Positions 53,722-62,346 of a stretch of 64,000 nucleotides of DNA are shown here, in pieces (the first letter of the stretch is position 1; each line of letters begins with the position of its first letter). Origin of the DNA: Edaphobacter dinghuensis (lineage in GTDB: Bacteria; Acidobacteriota; Terriglobia; Terriglobales; Acidobacteriaceae). Location: NCBI RefSeq assembly GCF_014640335.1, contig NZ_BMGT01000002.1, forward strand, positions 1,116,001-1,180,000, in the 5' to 3' direction. The translations under genes and the position numbers were made by a program. The notes below the pieces were generated by a model, which worked only from the letters and a program-made list of their open reading frames with translations, was not told the DNA's origin and did no database searches.

Positions 53722-54540
53722 CTAATTTTCCGACGGCATCTCGACGTGATCGACGACCAAAGTCTCGACCGGCCCTTTCGTAGCCTTAAGTTTCAGGCCA
53801 AGCTGCTCCTGCAAGGCCGTGTAAATCGACGGCCCGCCGTTGGTCTCTGAGCTGGGAACCGTATCGGAGGACCATTTCATCGCAACATCGTACTTGCCCG
53901 TGAGGCCGGTTTTGTCGATCACGGGGCGATGCACCTGGCCTTCCAGAGAACTCGCCAAAGACGCCATGGTGATGCCATGCGCCGTAAGCTGAACGCCACG
54001 ATCGCTGGCTTGAATGCTGGTACCCGTATCGTTGCCCTTTTGATCTGCCGAGTGTTTGAACTTCAGGCCGCTCGAGATGACGAGCAGCTCGAAGACAGGC
54101 AGAATTCTGGTTTCGGTGTGCGCCTTCAACTGAAAGCGCTCGGCAAGAATAGGCAGCATCATCGAGCCCCGTTGCCGACCGGTCAGCTTTCTGATCGCGG
54201 CTGAGTCGGGTTCGACGATCTTCGCCATCACATCGAAATGCGCGGCGTCGATCGGTCCCGGCACTCCGGAGATCAGGTCTCTCCTGATGCCATAAACCTC
54301 TTCGAGAAGGCCTTTTACCGTGATGTTCTTGGCATTGTAGGTATCAATATTGCTCTCGATATCTAACGAGCCGCTGCCGGACTTATTCGGCTTGATGGCG
54401 ACTACATCATACGCAGGCAGCTTTGCAACCGGTACCAGCGATCCGCTCTGCGCCCACACATTCGGCACAGCAAATATGGTGAGCGCACAGAGCAAGAGCT
54501 CTCTGATGCTGCCCGGCTTGTATGCAAGACGTTCTCTCAT
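53722..54540 (-). CDS. TIGR03435-type secreted protein
   Basis: 272 aa from ATG 54540; an upstream ATG (54579) overlaps thyX. After a hydrophobic export region (about 15-28, LLLCALTIFAVPNVWA) the mature part reads LPAYDVVAIKPNKSG, ITVKGLLEEVYGI, ISGVPGPIDAAHFDVMAKI, LPILAERFQLKAHTET, PVFELLVISSGLKFK, VIDKTGLTGKYDVAMKW and LGLKLKATKGPVETLVVDHVE. These are the standard blocks of the TIGR03435 family, which is massively expanded in soil acidobacteria and has no known function. It lies 20 bp downstream of thyX on the same strand. Confidence 0.85.
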   Translation of the reverse strand: MRERLAYKPGSIRELLLCALTIFAVPNVWAQSGSLVPVAKLPAYDVVAIKPNKSGSGSLDIESNIDTYNAKNITVKGLLEEVYGIRRDLISGVPGPIDAAHFDVMAKIVEPDSAAIRKLTGRQRGSMMLPILAERFQLKAHTETRILPVFELLVISSGLKFKHSADQKGNDTGTSIQASDRGVQLTAHGITMASLASSLEGQVHRPVIDKTGLTGKYDVAMKWSSDTVPSSETNGGPSIYTALQEQLGLKLKATKGPVETLVVDHVEMPSEN

Positions 54541-54559
54541 TCTCTTGAATCGGCATCCA

Positions 54560-56116
54560 TTATCGTTTGAGGAGATCAATTGGCTCGTTCACATCTTCGA
54601 TCCTGAAGTGCCCGGCGAGCGCTGGATGGCGCTTTTCCACCGCCTTGTACATCTCCCAGGCGATGCGGCGATAGCTGAAGTGGCCGGCCACGCCGGAGCG
54701 CAGCTCCGCAATGTAGACGACCTCGGAGAAGTCCATCTTGAACATCGAGCGGCAACGAGTGCCCAGCGGCAGAACGTACTGCGCCGATTGTGCCGCCTCA
54801 GGCACACCGGAGTCGCGAAGCTGGCGATAGGCAGCGAAAGCAGCATCCATAGCAGAGGTGTAATCAGCTTCGAGGCCGGCTTCGGCGAGGCTGGGCTGAC
54901 CGGGGCAAGTCGGCTCTTCGTAGCCGTGGAGATCGGTGAAGGACTGGAGGAGCTGGACGCAACGGCGATGGCGGTGCATGTCGCGGAAGCCGCCGATGTC
55001 CATGAGGATGTCGAAGCGGAAGCTGTGGCCGGAGCTGAAGGCGCGCAGCAGCTCGTCGTGAGCGCCGCGATGCTTTGTGCCGAGGTCCAATAACTCGGCA
55101 CGGCGAGCCTCGGACAGCGCGGCGACGTTGCTGCGGAGCTGGCGATAAGAGTAGTGGCAGTGCGGATAGAGCAGCGAGGTTGCCAGCTCGACCTCGAGCG
55201 GCTCAGCGTCATCGAGCAGGTCGACGACTGGCGCGGGATCGATGGGCTGGTTCGCCATCAGCTCGGCAGCGGCAGCAGCGAGTTCGGTTCGGCTGGCTGA
55301 CTGATACTTGTTCGCTGTGGCGTATTTGACCAGCGTTGGTGCGGTTTTGATGGGGCGCAGCAGAGCTTCGGTGAGGCGGTCGCCGCAGGTGGCGTCGACC
55401 GAGCCGATCTCGTTGCAGAGCACCTGAGCGGCGCTGTGCTGCACGTTCCACGCTGGCTCGGTCGCGGCCACGCGGAGCTTCTCGGCGATCTGGCGAATCT
55501 CGGCGTGCTCGCTGGTGAGCAGGCGCGAGACCTGCGTCTCGAGCGTGCGGGCGTTGACGATCTGGCCCAGCGAAGTATTCGTCGCAAGTGGCAGCAGATA
55601 ACGGGCGACGTCGAAGGCGCGGGCCTTGAGCGTGCGCTCATAGGCTTCGGGCTTCATCTCTTCGGGCCGAGCGATGACGGACTTCAGGGCTTCGAGCATT
55701 CCCGCGCCAATGTGATCGTAAGCGAGGAAGAGGGCCTCGACAGCGGCGGTAAACTTCGGTGTTTCGGCACCGAGATCGGGAGTGAACCAGCCGGAGCGGC
55801 GGAAGTTCTGGTAGCGCGTCGAGCGTTCTTGTCCGTCCCAGCGCTGCTCGTCGACCAGCGCAATCGCGGCAAGCAGCGAGAGGCGCTCGATGGCGAACGG
55901 GATGTGCGCGAGGTCGGCGATGGAGCGATGACCGTATTGAAAGTAGAAGGTGTTGAGAAACTGTTCGGCGCGCTGCGAGCTGATCTCGGCCAGCGACTCG
56001 CGCATGGTGAGCGAGGAGCGCGAGTATTTGGCCATCGCGTAGGCGAGGACTTCGGGGTCTGCTCCGTGAATGGCGTAGACGTCGGTTTCGGTCGGCTTGG
56101 TCGCGTTCTCTGACAT
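54560..56116 (-). CDS. thyX: Double-length ThyX-like flavin-dependent thymidylate synthase
   Basis: 518 aa against about 220-300 for ThyX. Two ThyX-type domains are in tandem. The first (1-215) has YGHRSIADLAHIPFAIERLS and QERSTRY (96-102) but DEQ in place of the RHR; its end is LLPLATNTSLGQIVNARTLE ... HAEIRQIA. The second (345-518) has GHSFRFDILMDIGGFRDMHRHRRCVQLLQS with an intact RHRX7S (382-392), but SFTDLHGY instead of SxRY. ThyX sites form between subunits, so the halves may complement each other. It probably makes dTMP from dUMP; activity is not certain. Confidence 0.85.
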   Translation of the reverse strand: MSENATKPTETDVYAIHGADPEVLAYAMAKYSRSSLTMRESLAEISSQRAEQFLNTFYFQYGHRSIADLAHIPFAIERLSLLAAIALVDEQRWDGQERSTRYQNFRRSGWFTPDLGAETPKFTAAVEALFLAYDHIGAGMLEALKSVIARPEEMKPEAYERTLKARAFDVARYLLPLATNTSLGQIVNARTLETQVSRLLTSEHAEIRQIAEKLRVAATEPAWNVQHSAAQVLCNEIGSVDATCGDRLTEALLRPIKTAPTLVKYATANKYQSASRTELAAAAAELMANQPIDPAPVVDLLDDAEPLEVELATSLLYPHCHYSYRQLRSNVAALSEARRAELLDLGTKHRGAHDELLRAFSSGHSFRFDILMDIGGFRDMHRHRRCVQLLQSFTDLHGYEEPTCPGQPSLAEAGLEADYTSAMDAAFAAYRQLRDSGVPEAAQSAQYVLPLGTRCRSMFKMDFSEVVYIAELRSGVAGHFSYRRIAWEMYKAVEKRHPALAGHFRIEDVNEPIDLLKR

Positions 56117-56169
56117 GGTGGAACTCAGGATACGTCATGCGCGGCGGAGGATGTTTTGCACCGCTTTCG

Positions 56170-56175
56170 TATAAT
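56170..56175 (+). promoter_or_regulatory. fabG: fabG -10 box
   Basis: A perfect TATAAT lies 26 bp before ATG 56202, and a GGAGG ribosome-binding site follows at 56192-56196. The -35 is not clear (TTTTGC at 56154-56159 would be too close), so it may depend on an extended -10 or activator. Confidence 0.45.
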
Positions 56176-56201
56176 GCGATAGCACCGACATATGGAGGTT
56201 C

Positions 56202-56948
56202 ATGAGCATTCTCGCTGGTCGCATCGCACTGATTACAGGAGCATCCCAAGGAATTGGACGCGCCTGCGCGCTGGAGTTGGCCAAGGCCGGAGCAACAGTC
56301 GCGCTGGCCGCACGAAACGTCGACAAGCTGGCCGAGGTTGCGGCTGAGATTGCTGCGGCAGGCGGAACGGCTCAGGCTTTTGCGCTCGATGTCGCCAGCG
56401 AAGAGTCGATCAAGGAGTGCGCCAAGGCAGTGATCGCTCAATTCGGCGCAGTTCATATTCTTGTGAACAATGCGGGCATTACTCGCGACATTCTTTCGAT
56501 GCGAATGAAGCGAAAAGACTGGGACGATGTTCTGTCCACCAATTTGACCGGCTCATTTTTAATGACGCAGGCGGTGATGCAGTCGATGGTGAAAAACCGC
56601 TGGGGCCGCATCATCAACGTCGCCTCGGTGGTCGGCGAGATGGGACAGGCCGGACAGGCCAACTATGCCGCGTCCAAGGCCGGGTTGATCGGGCTAACCA
56701 AGTCGCTGGCGCGCGAGCTGGCCAGCCGCACAATTACCGTGAACGCCGTCGCTCCGGGATACATCGAGACCGCGATGACCGCCGTTCTGACCGACGATCA
56801 GAAAGCTGCCATGACACAGCACATACCTCTGGGGCGGGTAGGAACCGATGTCGAGATCGCCCATGCGGTCGCGTTTCTGGCCTCGGAAGAGGCTGCCTAT
56901 ATCACCGGGCATACGCTGGATGTAAACGGCGGGATGCACATGGGGTAG
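56202..56948 (+). CDS. fabG: 3-oxoacyl-ACP reductase (FabG-type SDR)
   Basis: 248 aa. SDR with ALITGASQGIGRACALELA (cofactor loop TGxxxGIG, 11-18), NNAGITRD, the catalytic tetrad with Asn (LSTNLTGSF), Ser (NVASVVG, about 138-144), YAASK (Tyr about 151, Lys about 155) and PGYIETAMT. FabG reduces beta-ketoacyl-ACP with NADPH in fatty acid synthesis; other SDR roles cannot be excluded without a fab neighbourhood. Divergent from thyX, with a perfect -10 and GGAGG upstream. Its TAG stop is followed at once by dispersed repeat copy 2. Confidence 0.88.
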   Translation: MSILAGRIALITGASQGIGRACALELAKAGATVALAARNVDKLAEVAAEIAAAGGTAQAFALDVASEESIKECAKAVIAQFGAVHILVNNAGITRDILSMRMKRKDWDDVLSTNLTGSFLMTQAVMQSMVKNRWGRIINVASVVGEMGQAGQANYAASKAGLIGLTKSLARELASRTITVNAVAPGYIETAMTAVLTDDQKAAMTQHIPLGRVGTDVEIAHAVAFLASEEAAYITGHTLDVNGGMHMG

Positions 56949-57021
56949 GTACCCCCTCCCCTGGTGTACTTTAGTCCCAAAGTCTTGATTCCAGAGACTT
57001 TAAAATTCAAAGTCTTGATTG
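56949..57021 (+). repeat. Dispersed intergenic repeat, copy 2 (GTACTTTAGTCC family)
   Basis: GTACCCCCTCCCCTGGTGTAC, TTTAGTCCCAAAGTCTT, GATTCCAGAGACTTTAAAATTCAAAGTCTTGATTG. It aligns over its length with the minus-strand copy at 16825-16894 and starts one base after the fabG stop, so it could act as the 3' UTR element of fabG. Confidence 0.75.
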
Positions 57022-57063
57022 TAAAAGGCTTACGTGCAAAGTATTCTATCTAAATGTGTTAGA

Positions 57064-57093
57064 CCCAGCGATGTCCCGCTGGGCCTTTCTTTT
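57064..57093 (+). terminator. Intrinsic terminator after fabG
   Basis: CCCAGCG (57064-57070) and CGCTGGG (57077-57083) pair around ATGTCC, and CCTTTCTTTT follows. Canonical stem plus U-tract, 115 bp past the fabG stop, downstream of the dispersed repeat. Confidence 0.85.
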
Positions 57094-57302
57094 GCACTAC
57101 TTCTATTTTAGCAAGTAGCACGGAGCTGTTTTGCAATCACTATTTGGTTTGTTTTGTTTGAGTTAGGCGTTTTGGGGGCTTGACAGGTCTTTTGTTCGGA
57201 ATTTGGGAAAGATATCGTTGCTGTTTTGCTTGCGCTTCGACTACGTTTATGAACAAACCTATACTCTCGAATGCGTTCTTCGTGCCGGTTGCGCAGAATC
57301 GA
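57094..57302. other. AT-rich spacer with no supported gene
   Basis: About 210 bp without a credible gene. Frames crossing it are short, use rare codons and lack motifs. The base composition is visibly lower in G+C than the flanking genes. It leads into the LacI-HTH gene on the minus strand. Confidence 0.6.
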
Positions 57303-57614
57303 TCAACGCGCAACACCGGGACGGAGTTCTACCTTTCGCTTTTTACTTTGCTTATTGGCTCCTGGAGCAGGATGCAGTTTTGTTCCCCTGCCGGCTAAAG
57401 CGGGCAAACGACTTTTACTCTTCCTTGAGATACCGCGATTTGCCTGGGCCAATTGAACCGCATGCGCGTTGGGGGAATACTTCAATCTTGAAATAGCAGA
57501 CAATACCTTCGTTCTTATTTCGTATGACACATGTTTGGCGCCATTTGCGACACGCGACACTGTCGCTGTCGAGACTCCTGCGAGCCTGGCAATGTCTCTT
57601 ATCGTAGACGGCAT
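57303..57614 (-). CDS. Stand-alone LacI-type HTH protein (no ligand-binding domain)
   Basis: 103 aa from ATG 57614, where [40 protein letters not shown] and [11 protein letters not shown] give a complete LacI DNA-binding domain and hinge helix (first 55-60 residues). Full LacI proteins have about 330 residues; here a basic tail of about 45 residues ([17 protein letters not shown] ... [13 protein letters not shown]) replaces the sugar-binding domain. A start at 57671 would add 19 residues. Such HTH-only versions are seen repeatedly in acidobacteria. Its target may be the ADOP permease or fabG region; not shown. Confidence 0.8.
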   Translation of the reverse strand: MPSTIRDIARLAGVSTATVSRVANGAKHVSYEIRTKVLSAISRLKYSPNAHAVQLAQANRGISRKSKSRLPALAGRGTKLHPAPGANKQSKKRKVELRPGVAR

Positions 57615-57778
57615 GACGCTTTCGCAGACAGGTGCGTTCCGATCGTATTGTCGCCCATCAATCGATGGCATCCGATATTCCTTCCTTCTTCGTTGACCTC
57701 AAAAGTGGTGTCTCCCGTTGCGGCCGCAGAGTAGTGTTGACAGGCCCTCGATGGATTTGGGGCTTGACCGTGCTTTCG

Positions 57779-60211
57779 CTATTCGGCGCGCAGTACTACC
57801 GCGGGATCGACGCTGGCGGATTTGCGGGCCGGTAGAGCTACGGCCAGCGATGCGGCTGCCAATAATCCGGCTGCCGCGATAATCAGCGAGGGCAGGATGC
57901 CTCCGCCTACCCCGGCAAAGGTATGAGCCAGCAGCTTCTGCATCAGCACCACGACGACGATGCCGACTCCCAGCCCGGCTCCGACCATGGCGAGCATGTC
58001 TTTCACGATGAGGCGGGCGATCTGCCAGCGCTGGGCACCCATGGCCATGCGAATGCCGATCTCGGCGGAGCGCTGCGAGGTGGTGTAGCTAAGCAGTCCG
58101 TAGATTCCGATGGCGGCGAGCAACAGCGCCAGTCCACCAAAGAGCGAGAGCAGCCATACCAGCAACTGCCGCGCGCCGAGTGACTGGCTTACGAGGCTGC
58201 TGAGCGGCTCCACGTTGAAGATCGCTACGGTGGAATCTACCGACCGGACCGTGTTGATCAACGAGCTTTGAAATACCTGCGGATTGCCCTTGGTGCGCAC
58301 TACAAAGGTTGCCATAGGGGTGGGTTGTTGCTCGAACGGCATGTAGACGACGCCTTTGTTCTCGTCCACCTCGAGCGAGTCGCGGCGCACGTGTCCAACC
58401 ACACCCACAATCTCTCTGAATACCGGCTTCGGTCCCATTGCCCAGCGCAGATGAGAACCGATTGGGTTCTGTCCGGGAAAGTAAGCGCGGGCGAACACAT
58501 CATCGATCACAGCGACCGGCGGGGTGTCGGCTCGATCTGCTTCGGTAAACCAGCGGCCTCTCATTAATGGAATCTGCATCGTAGCCAGATAGCCGGGCGA
58601 GGCGGTCTGGTTGTCGGCATGAGGTCCGGCTTCTCCTACCTGGAGCGGCTTTTCCTGAATCATGAAGCTGCTTGACCAGCAACACAGGCCGGAGAAGGGT
58701 ACGAACGACGATGCAGCGGCAGAGGCCACGCCGGGCTGATGCTGGATGCGCGAGAGTACATCTCTGACGAAGGCTGCCTGCTTTACGCTGTTGTCGCGAT
58801 AGTCAGTTGCGGTGAGAGTGACCGATCCAGCAAGAACGTTTTCTGGGCGGAATCCGGGATCGACGTGTTGAAGTTGCCGCAGGCTCATGAGGAACATCCC
58901 GGTGCCGGTGAGAAGGATGAAGGCGAGCGCGATCTCGGTGCTGACCAATATGGTGCGCAGTCGCTGCCGCGATGCGCTGTCGGTCACGCTTCTGCCAAAC
59001 TCGCCAATGCGCTGTATCCGCGCCACCTGGATCGCAGGAATAATGCCCGCGAGAAGCGCGGCCAGCAGGCTGAAGCCGATGGTTGCGGCCACCAGACGAG
59101 GATTGCTTTGGACGACGAAGCCATCCGCCAAGTGATCCGGGATCGCGAGCAGAAGGAGCCTGCCGATCAGAGGCCCGGTGAGTACGGCGATGATCGCCGC
59201 ACCGGCTGCCAGCAACAGGGTTTCGATTAGAAACTGCGAGGTGATCTGGAACATGGAGGCGCCAAGCGCGGTACGGATCGCAAGCTCACGCATTCTTGTC
59301 GCGGTGCGAGCGAGCAGCAGTCCAGCTACGTTGGCGCAGGCGATGAGGAGGATGGCAGCCACAACGATGAACAAGGCGAGGAGCGGCTTGCGCAGATCGC
59401 CTGCGGCGTCTTTGGTCCAGGGCTGGGCGAACATGCTCCAGCCGCCGGTCTCTGCGAATCCGTGAGAGCCCTCACGACGTACCTCCTCCATCCGCTTCTG
59501 CGCGAGCGCGGCGTTGAATTGTGCCACGCTGACACCGGGCTTCAGGCGAACTGCGCTGTCGTAGCCCTCGCTGAAGCGATTGCTTGGTGCGTAGTCCTCG
59601 GGCGCGAGGCCAACGGGAACCCAGACGTCACGGCCGCGTGGCCAATCGAAGTCGCTACGCATGACACCGACGACGCGGTAGGTCTGGCCATCCATCATCA
59701 TCGATTTGCCGATGGCGTCGGGCTGGCCGCCGAAGATTCGCTGCCACGCCGCGTAGCTGAGGATGGCGACGTAGTTCGCGCCCTTCTGGTCCTCTTCGGG
59801 CGAGAACGTACGGCCGAGGATGGGTTGCGCGCCGAAGACACGGAACCAGTCGCGGCTGACGGCGGTTGACTGGAGATGCTCGGTTCCGCTGCTCGTGGTC
59901 ATGTTGAAGCTTCCCGGCTGGCTGATTGCAGCCGAATCCACCAATCCTGTCAGCGACTGGGCGTCCTCGAAGTCGGGGACGGAGACGCCGATGCTGGGCA
60001 GGTTCAGCTGCGTGTAGCGGGCGTGGAGGGAGACGACGCGCTCGGGCTGGGAGATGCCTGCCGGGTGCAGCAGGACGGCCTGAACGACGCTGAAGATCGC
60101 CGTATTTGCACCGACTCCGAGAGCCAACGTCAGTACCGCGACCACCGTAAACGTGGGAGCATTTCTCAGTTGGCGCAACCCGTAACGAATGTTCCCCAGT
60201 ATTGATTGCAT
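57779..60211 (-). CDS. ADOP-type orphan MacB/FtsX-like permease
   Basis: 810 aa. N-terminal DxRYGLRQLR leader and first TM helix (about 20-42, TFTVVAVLTLALGVGANTAIFSVV), periplasmic MacB-core region with TYRVVGVMRSDFDWP, an FtsX block with RELAIRTALGAS, a second MacB-core (VAVIDDVFARAYFPGQNPIGS) and a second FtsX block with RSAEIGIRMAMGAQ, ending ALPARKSASVDPAVVLRAE. This is the duplicated architecture of acidobacterial orphan permeases (no ATPase gene next to it). Function, possibly efflux or membrane stress signalling, is unknown. Divergent from the XRE regulator. Confidence 0.92.
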   Translation of the reverse strand: MQSILGNIRYGLRQLRNAPTFTVVAVLTLALGVGANTAIFSVVQAVLLHPAGISQPERVVSLHARYTQLNLPSIGVSVPDFEDAQSLTGLVDSAAISQPGSFNMTTSSGTEHLQSTAVSRDWFRVFGAQPILGRTFSPEEDQKGANYVAILSYAAWQRIFGGQPDAIGKSMMMDGQTYRVVGVMRSDFDWPRGRDVWVPVGLAPEDYAPSNRFSEGYDSAVRLKPGVSVAQFNAALAQKRMEEVRREGSHGFAETGGWSMFAQPWTKDAAGDLRKPLLALFIVVAAILLIACANVAGLLLARTATRMRELAIRTALGASMFQITSQFLIETLLLAAGAAIIAVLTGPLIGRLLLLAIPDHLADGFVVQSNPRLVAATIGFSLLAALLAGIIPAIQVARIQRIGEFGRSVTDSASRQRLRTILVSTEIALAFILLTGTGMFLMSLRQLQHVDPGFRPENVLAGSVTLTATDYRDNSVKQAAFVRDVLSRIQHQPGVASAAASSFVPFSGLCCWSSSFMIQEKPLQVGEAGPHADNQTASPGYLATMQIPLMRGRWFTEADRADTPPVAVIDDVFARAYFPGQNPIGSHLRWAMGPKPVFREIVGVVGHVRRDSLEVDENKGVVYMPFEQQPTPMATFVVRTKGNPQVFQSSLINTVRSVDSTVAIFNVEPLSSLVSQSLGARQLLVWLLSLFGGLALLLAAIGIYGLLSYTTSQRSAEIGIRMAMGAQRWQIARLIVKDMLAMVGAGLGVGIVVVVLMQKLLAHTFAGVGGGILPSLIIAAAGLLAAASLAVALPARKSASVDPAVVLRAE

Positions 60212-60593
60212 CCCGATACCCTCCCAGCCCGATCTCAGCGTTTAGATACGTAAAAGAAAGCGCGTTAGGTTCCAAAGCTGGTGGCCGCTATCTCCTTTTA
60301 TTGCAATGTTGCGCTGTGGAGGTGCGGCGTGGGCCTGTCCGGCTTTGAACAACCCTGGCCGGATTTGGACAGGAGCACCTTGGGACAAGTTGCCGCTGGT
60401 GGGGCTGGTTTACTGAAATAGTAATAGTGTTTTGGGTAATATTCTCTGTGGTTCAAAGAGGCGATGGGGTTCAAGTAAAAGTTAAGGTTTGGCAGGGTAA
60501 ATCTCTGTGAGTGAACCTGAGCAGGTACGGGAATCTTGCCGCGAGCGAAGATAGCCATTGACCTATTGGTTTCAGGTGTTTACTTTGTGGCTA
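60212..60593. promoter_or_regulatory. Divergent intergenic region between ADOP permease and XRE regulator
   Basis: About 380 bp with no supported gene (an ORF on the minus strand is non-conserved low complexity). It holds CTGTCCGG ... CCGGATTTGGACAG, an imperfect dyad near 60333-60372, and an AT-rich run with TAATAT near 60437-60442 that may be the -10 for the XRE gene. It is the natural place for XRE operators. Confidence 0.4.
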
Positions 60594-61007
60594 ATGGCTG
60601 ACATGCAAACTATTTCGAGCGACATGGAGAGCGGGTCCGCAGAGGACCTCTCAATTGCAATGAACATCGGTACGACGATCCGTGGCTACCGTTTGCAGAA
60701 GGGTATGTCGCAGGGCGATATCGAAAAACGGACAGGATTGCTGCGCTGTTATCTGTCCCGGGTAGAGAACGGGCATACGGTTCCCTCGCTCGAGACGCTG
60801 CAGAAGATCGCGCGGGCGCTCGACCTTCAACTTTCCGAGTTCTTTGCCGAAGAGATTATTAGCCGGGAGATGTCGTCGTTGAACCTGGGCGAGGATGAGA
60901 TACGGTTTCTGACCCAGGTGCAGCGGTACTCGGCCCATTTGAGCGAGAGCGATCGGAGATTGCTGCTGGCGATGGTGCGGAAGTTCGCGCAGACCACTTT
61001 GAGCTAA
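60594..61007 (+). CDS. XRE-family transcriptional regulator
   Basis: 137 aa from ATG 60594; later ATGs at 60603 and 60624 are also possible, and no strong ribosome-binding site decides. Lambda-repressor-like HTH at about residues 25-80: IGTTIRGYRLQKGMSQGDIE, RTGLLRCYLSRVENGHTVPS and LETLQKIARALDLQLSEFF. A helical C-terminal part follows (LNLGEDEIRFLTQVQRYSAHLSESDRRLLLAMVRKFA). It is divergent from the ADOP permease and probably controls it, as regulators paired with ADOP permeases commonly do. No sensor domain is seen. Confidence 0.88.
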   Translation: MADMQTISSDMESGSAEDLSIAMNIGTTIRGYRLQKGMSQGDIEKRTGLLRCYLSRVENGHTVPSLETLQKIARALDLQLSEFFAEEIISREMSSLNLGEDEIRFLTQVQRYSAHLSESDRRLLLAMVRKFAQTTLS

Positions 61008-61140
61008 GGCTTAGGAGTTTGGTGTAACCCATGCCGGGGCGATGGCTACCTCTAAATAATCGCCGTCCTGAAGCTCGAAGAGATCGCGCAGCCTTACGTC
61101 GGGTGGAACCACGCTATGTCTTCGCTCGTAGTAGGCAGGT

Positions 61141-62337
61141 ATGAAAATTTTTCTTCTTGCCCTGATGTTGGTTGTTTCCTGCTGCGGTGTTCGGGCCCAG
61201 GACCTGGCGGTTGTGAATGCGAAGGTCTATACCTCGCCTGATTCCCCACCTGTAAACAAAGCTTCCGTTCTCATCCAGGCAGGAAAGATCACTGCCGTGG
61301 GCAGACATCTAACGATTCCGCCGGGCGTGAAGACGTTGCCGTGCGATGGCTGCGTGGTGCTTGCGGGATTTTGGAACACCCATGTCCATTTCATGGAGCC
61401 GAAGTGGGCTGACGCAGCTCATCTTCCTGCCGAGCAGTTGACGCGGCAGTTGCAGGAGATGCTGACCCACTCCGGCTTCACGACGGTCGTGGATCTCGGA
61501 TCGGACCCGAGCAACACGATAGCGCTGCGCCGCCGCATCGAGAGCGGCGAGGTTGCGGGCCCGCATATCTATACTGCGGGAATTCCGCTCTATCCCAAAG
61601 ATGCCATACCGTTCTATCTGAAAGACGCTCCACCTTCGGTCGTTGCCATGCTGGGGCAACCTGCTACGCCCGCGGAGGCAGACACTCTCGTTAAACGCAA
61701 CATCGCGCTGGGCACGGACGTTGTCAAGCTATTTACCGGATCGATTTTGACCCCAAGCCATGTTGTTCCCATGCGATTGGACATCGTCCGTGCAGCGGTG
61801 GAGGAAGGACATCGGCACGGCCAGCTCGTCTTCGCCCATCCGACGAACCTCGAAGGTACTCGCGTTGCGATGGAGGGCGGCGTGGATGTGCTGGCTCATG
61901 CCCCGGAAAATCTGGCGGGTATCGATGACGCCTTCATCGCGCAACTGGTTGCTCACCACATGGTGATGATACCGACGTTGAAGTTGTTTTCCCAGGATGC
62001 GGATATTGCAAACATCCGGGCGGCTGTGAAGAGATTTCATCAACTTGGAGGACCGCTAATGTTTGGCACGGATACCGGGTTTCTGGCCGACTATGACATG
62101 GGGGAGGAGTATCGGCAGCTTTCTCTTGCCGGTCTCAACTACCGCGAGGTGCTGGCCATGTTGACTACCTCTCCGGCCCAGCGATTTCGTGTTTCGGAAC
62201 ACAAAGGGCGTGTTGCAGTGGGAATGAACGGCGATCTCACTATTCTGTCAGCCGATCCTGCGTCAGGGGATCCGTCTGCTTTTACGCAAGTACGGTATAC
62301 CGTCCGCAATGGCCGGGTGATCTATCGTTCTCATTGA
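61141..62337 (+). CDS. Secreted imidazolonepropionase-like amidohydrolase
   Basis: 398 aa with a signal peptide (KIFLLALMLVVSCCGVRA/Q, cut near 20). Amidohydrolase motifs: VLAGFWNTHVHFMEPK (HxH, about 78), DVVKLFTGSI (Lys region, about 200), LVFAHPTNLEGTRVA (His), DVLAHAPEN (His) and FGTDTGF (Asp, about 310). This arrangement is of the dinuclear-metal group that includes imidazolonepropionase and prolidase-like exported hydrolases common in acidobacteria. The substrate is unknown. It stands alone between the XRE gene and the rhomboid gene. Confidence 0.85.
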   Translation: MKIFLLALMLVVSCCGVRAQDLAVVNAKVYTSPDSPPVNKASVLIQAGKITAVGRHLTIPPGVKTLPCDGCVVLAGFWNTHVHFMEPKWADAAHLPAEQLTRQLQEMLTHSGFTTVVDLGSDPSNTIALRRRIESGEVAGPHIYTAGIPLYPKDAIPFYLKDAPPSVVAMLGQPATPAEADTLVKRNIALGTDVVKLFTGSILTPSHVVPMRLDIVRAAVEEGHRHGQLVFAHPTNLEGTRVAMEGGVDVLAHAPENLAGIDDAFIAQLVAHHMVMIPTLKLFSQDADIANIRAAVKRFHQLGGPLMFGTDTGFLADYDMGEEYRQLSLAGLNYREVLAMLTTSPAQRFRVSEHKGRVAVGMNGDLTILSADPASGDPSAFTQVRYTVRNGRVIYRSH

Positions 62338-62346
62338 GCGTGTGAT

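Noticed and set aside
57094..57496. Several plus-strand ORFs of 60-97 aa before the LacI-HTH gene
   Set aside because: They overlap each other in different frames, have no ribosome-binding sites and are partly antisense to the LacI HTH gene.
60298..60558. 86 aa minus-strand frame between ADOP and XRE
   Set aside because: Low-complexity Tyr/Pro/Ser sequence in an AT-richer regulatory spacer, no ribosome-binding site, no motif.
61015..61141. Minus-strand frame reading YYERRHSVVPPDVRLRDLFE, AbrB/MazE-like in feel
   Set aside because: There is no convincing start codon or ribosome-binding site, and it runs into the amidohydrolase gene; too short to support. A relic of an antitoxin cannot be excluded.
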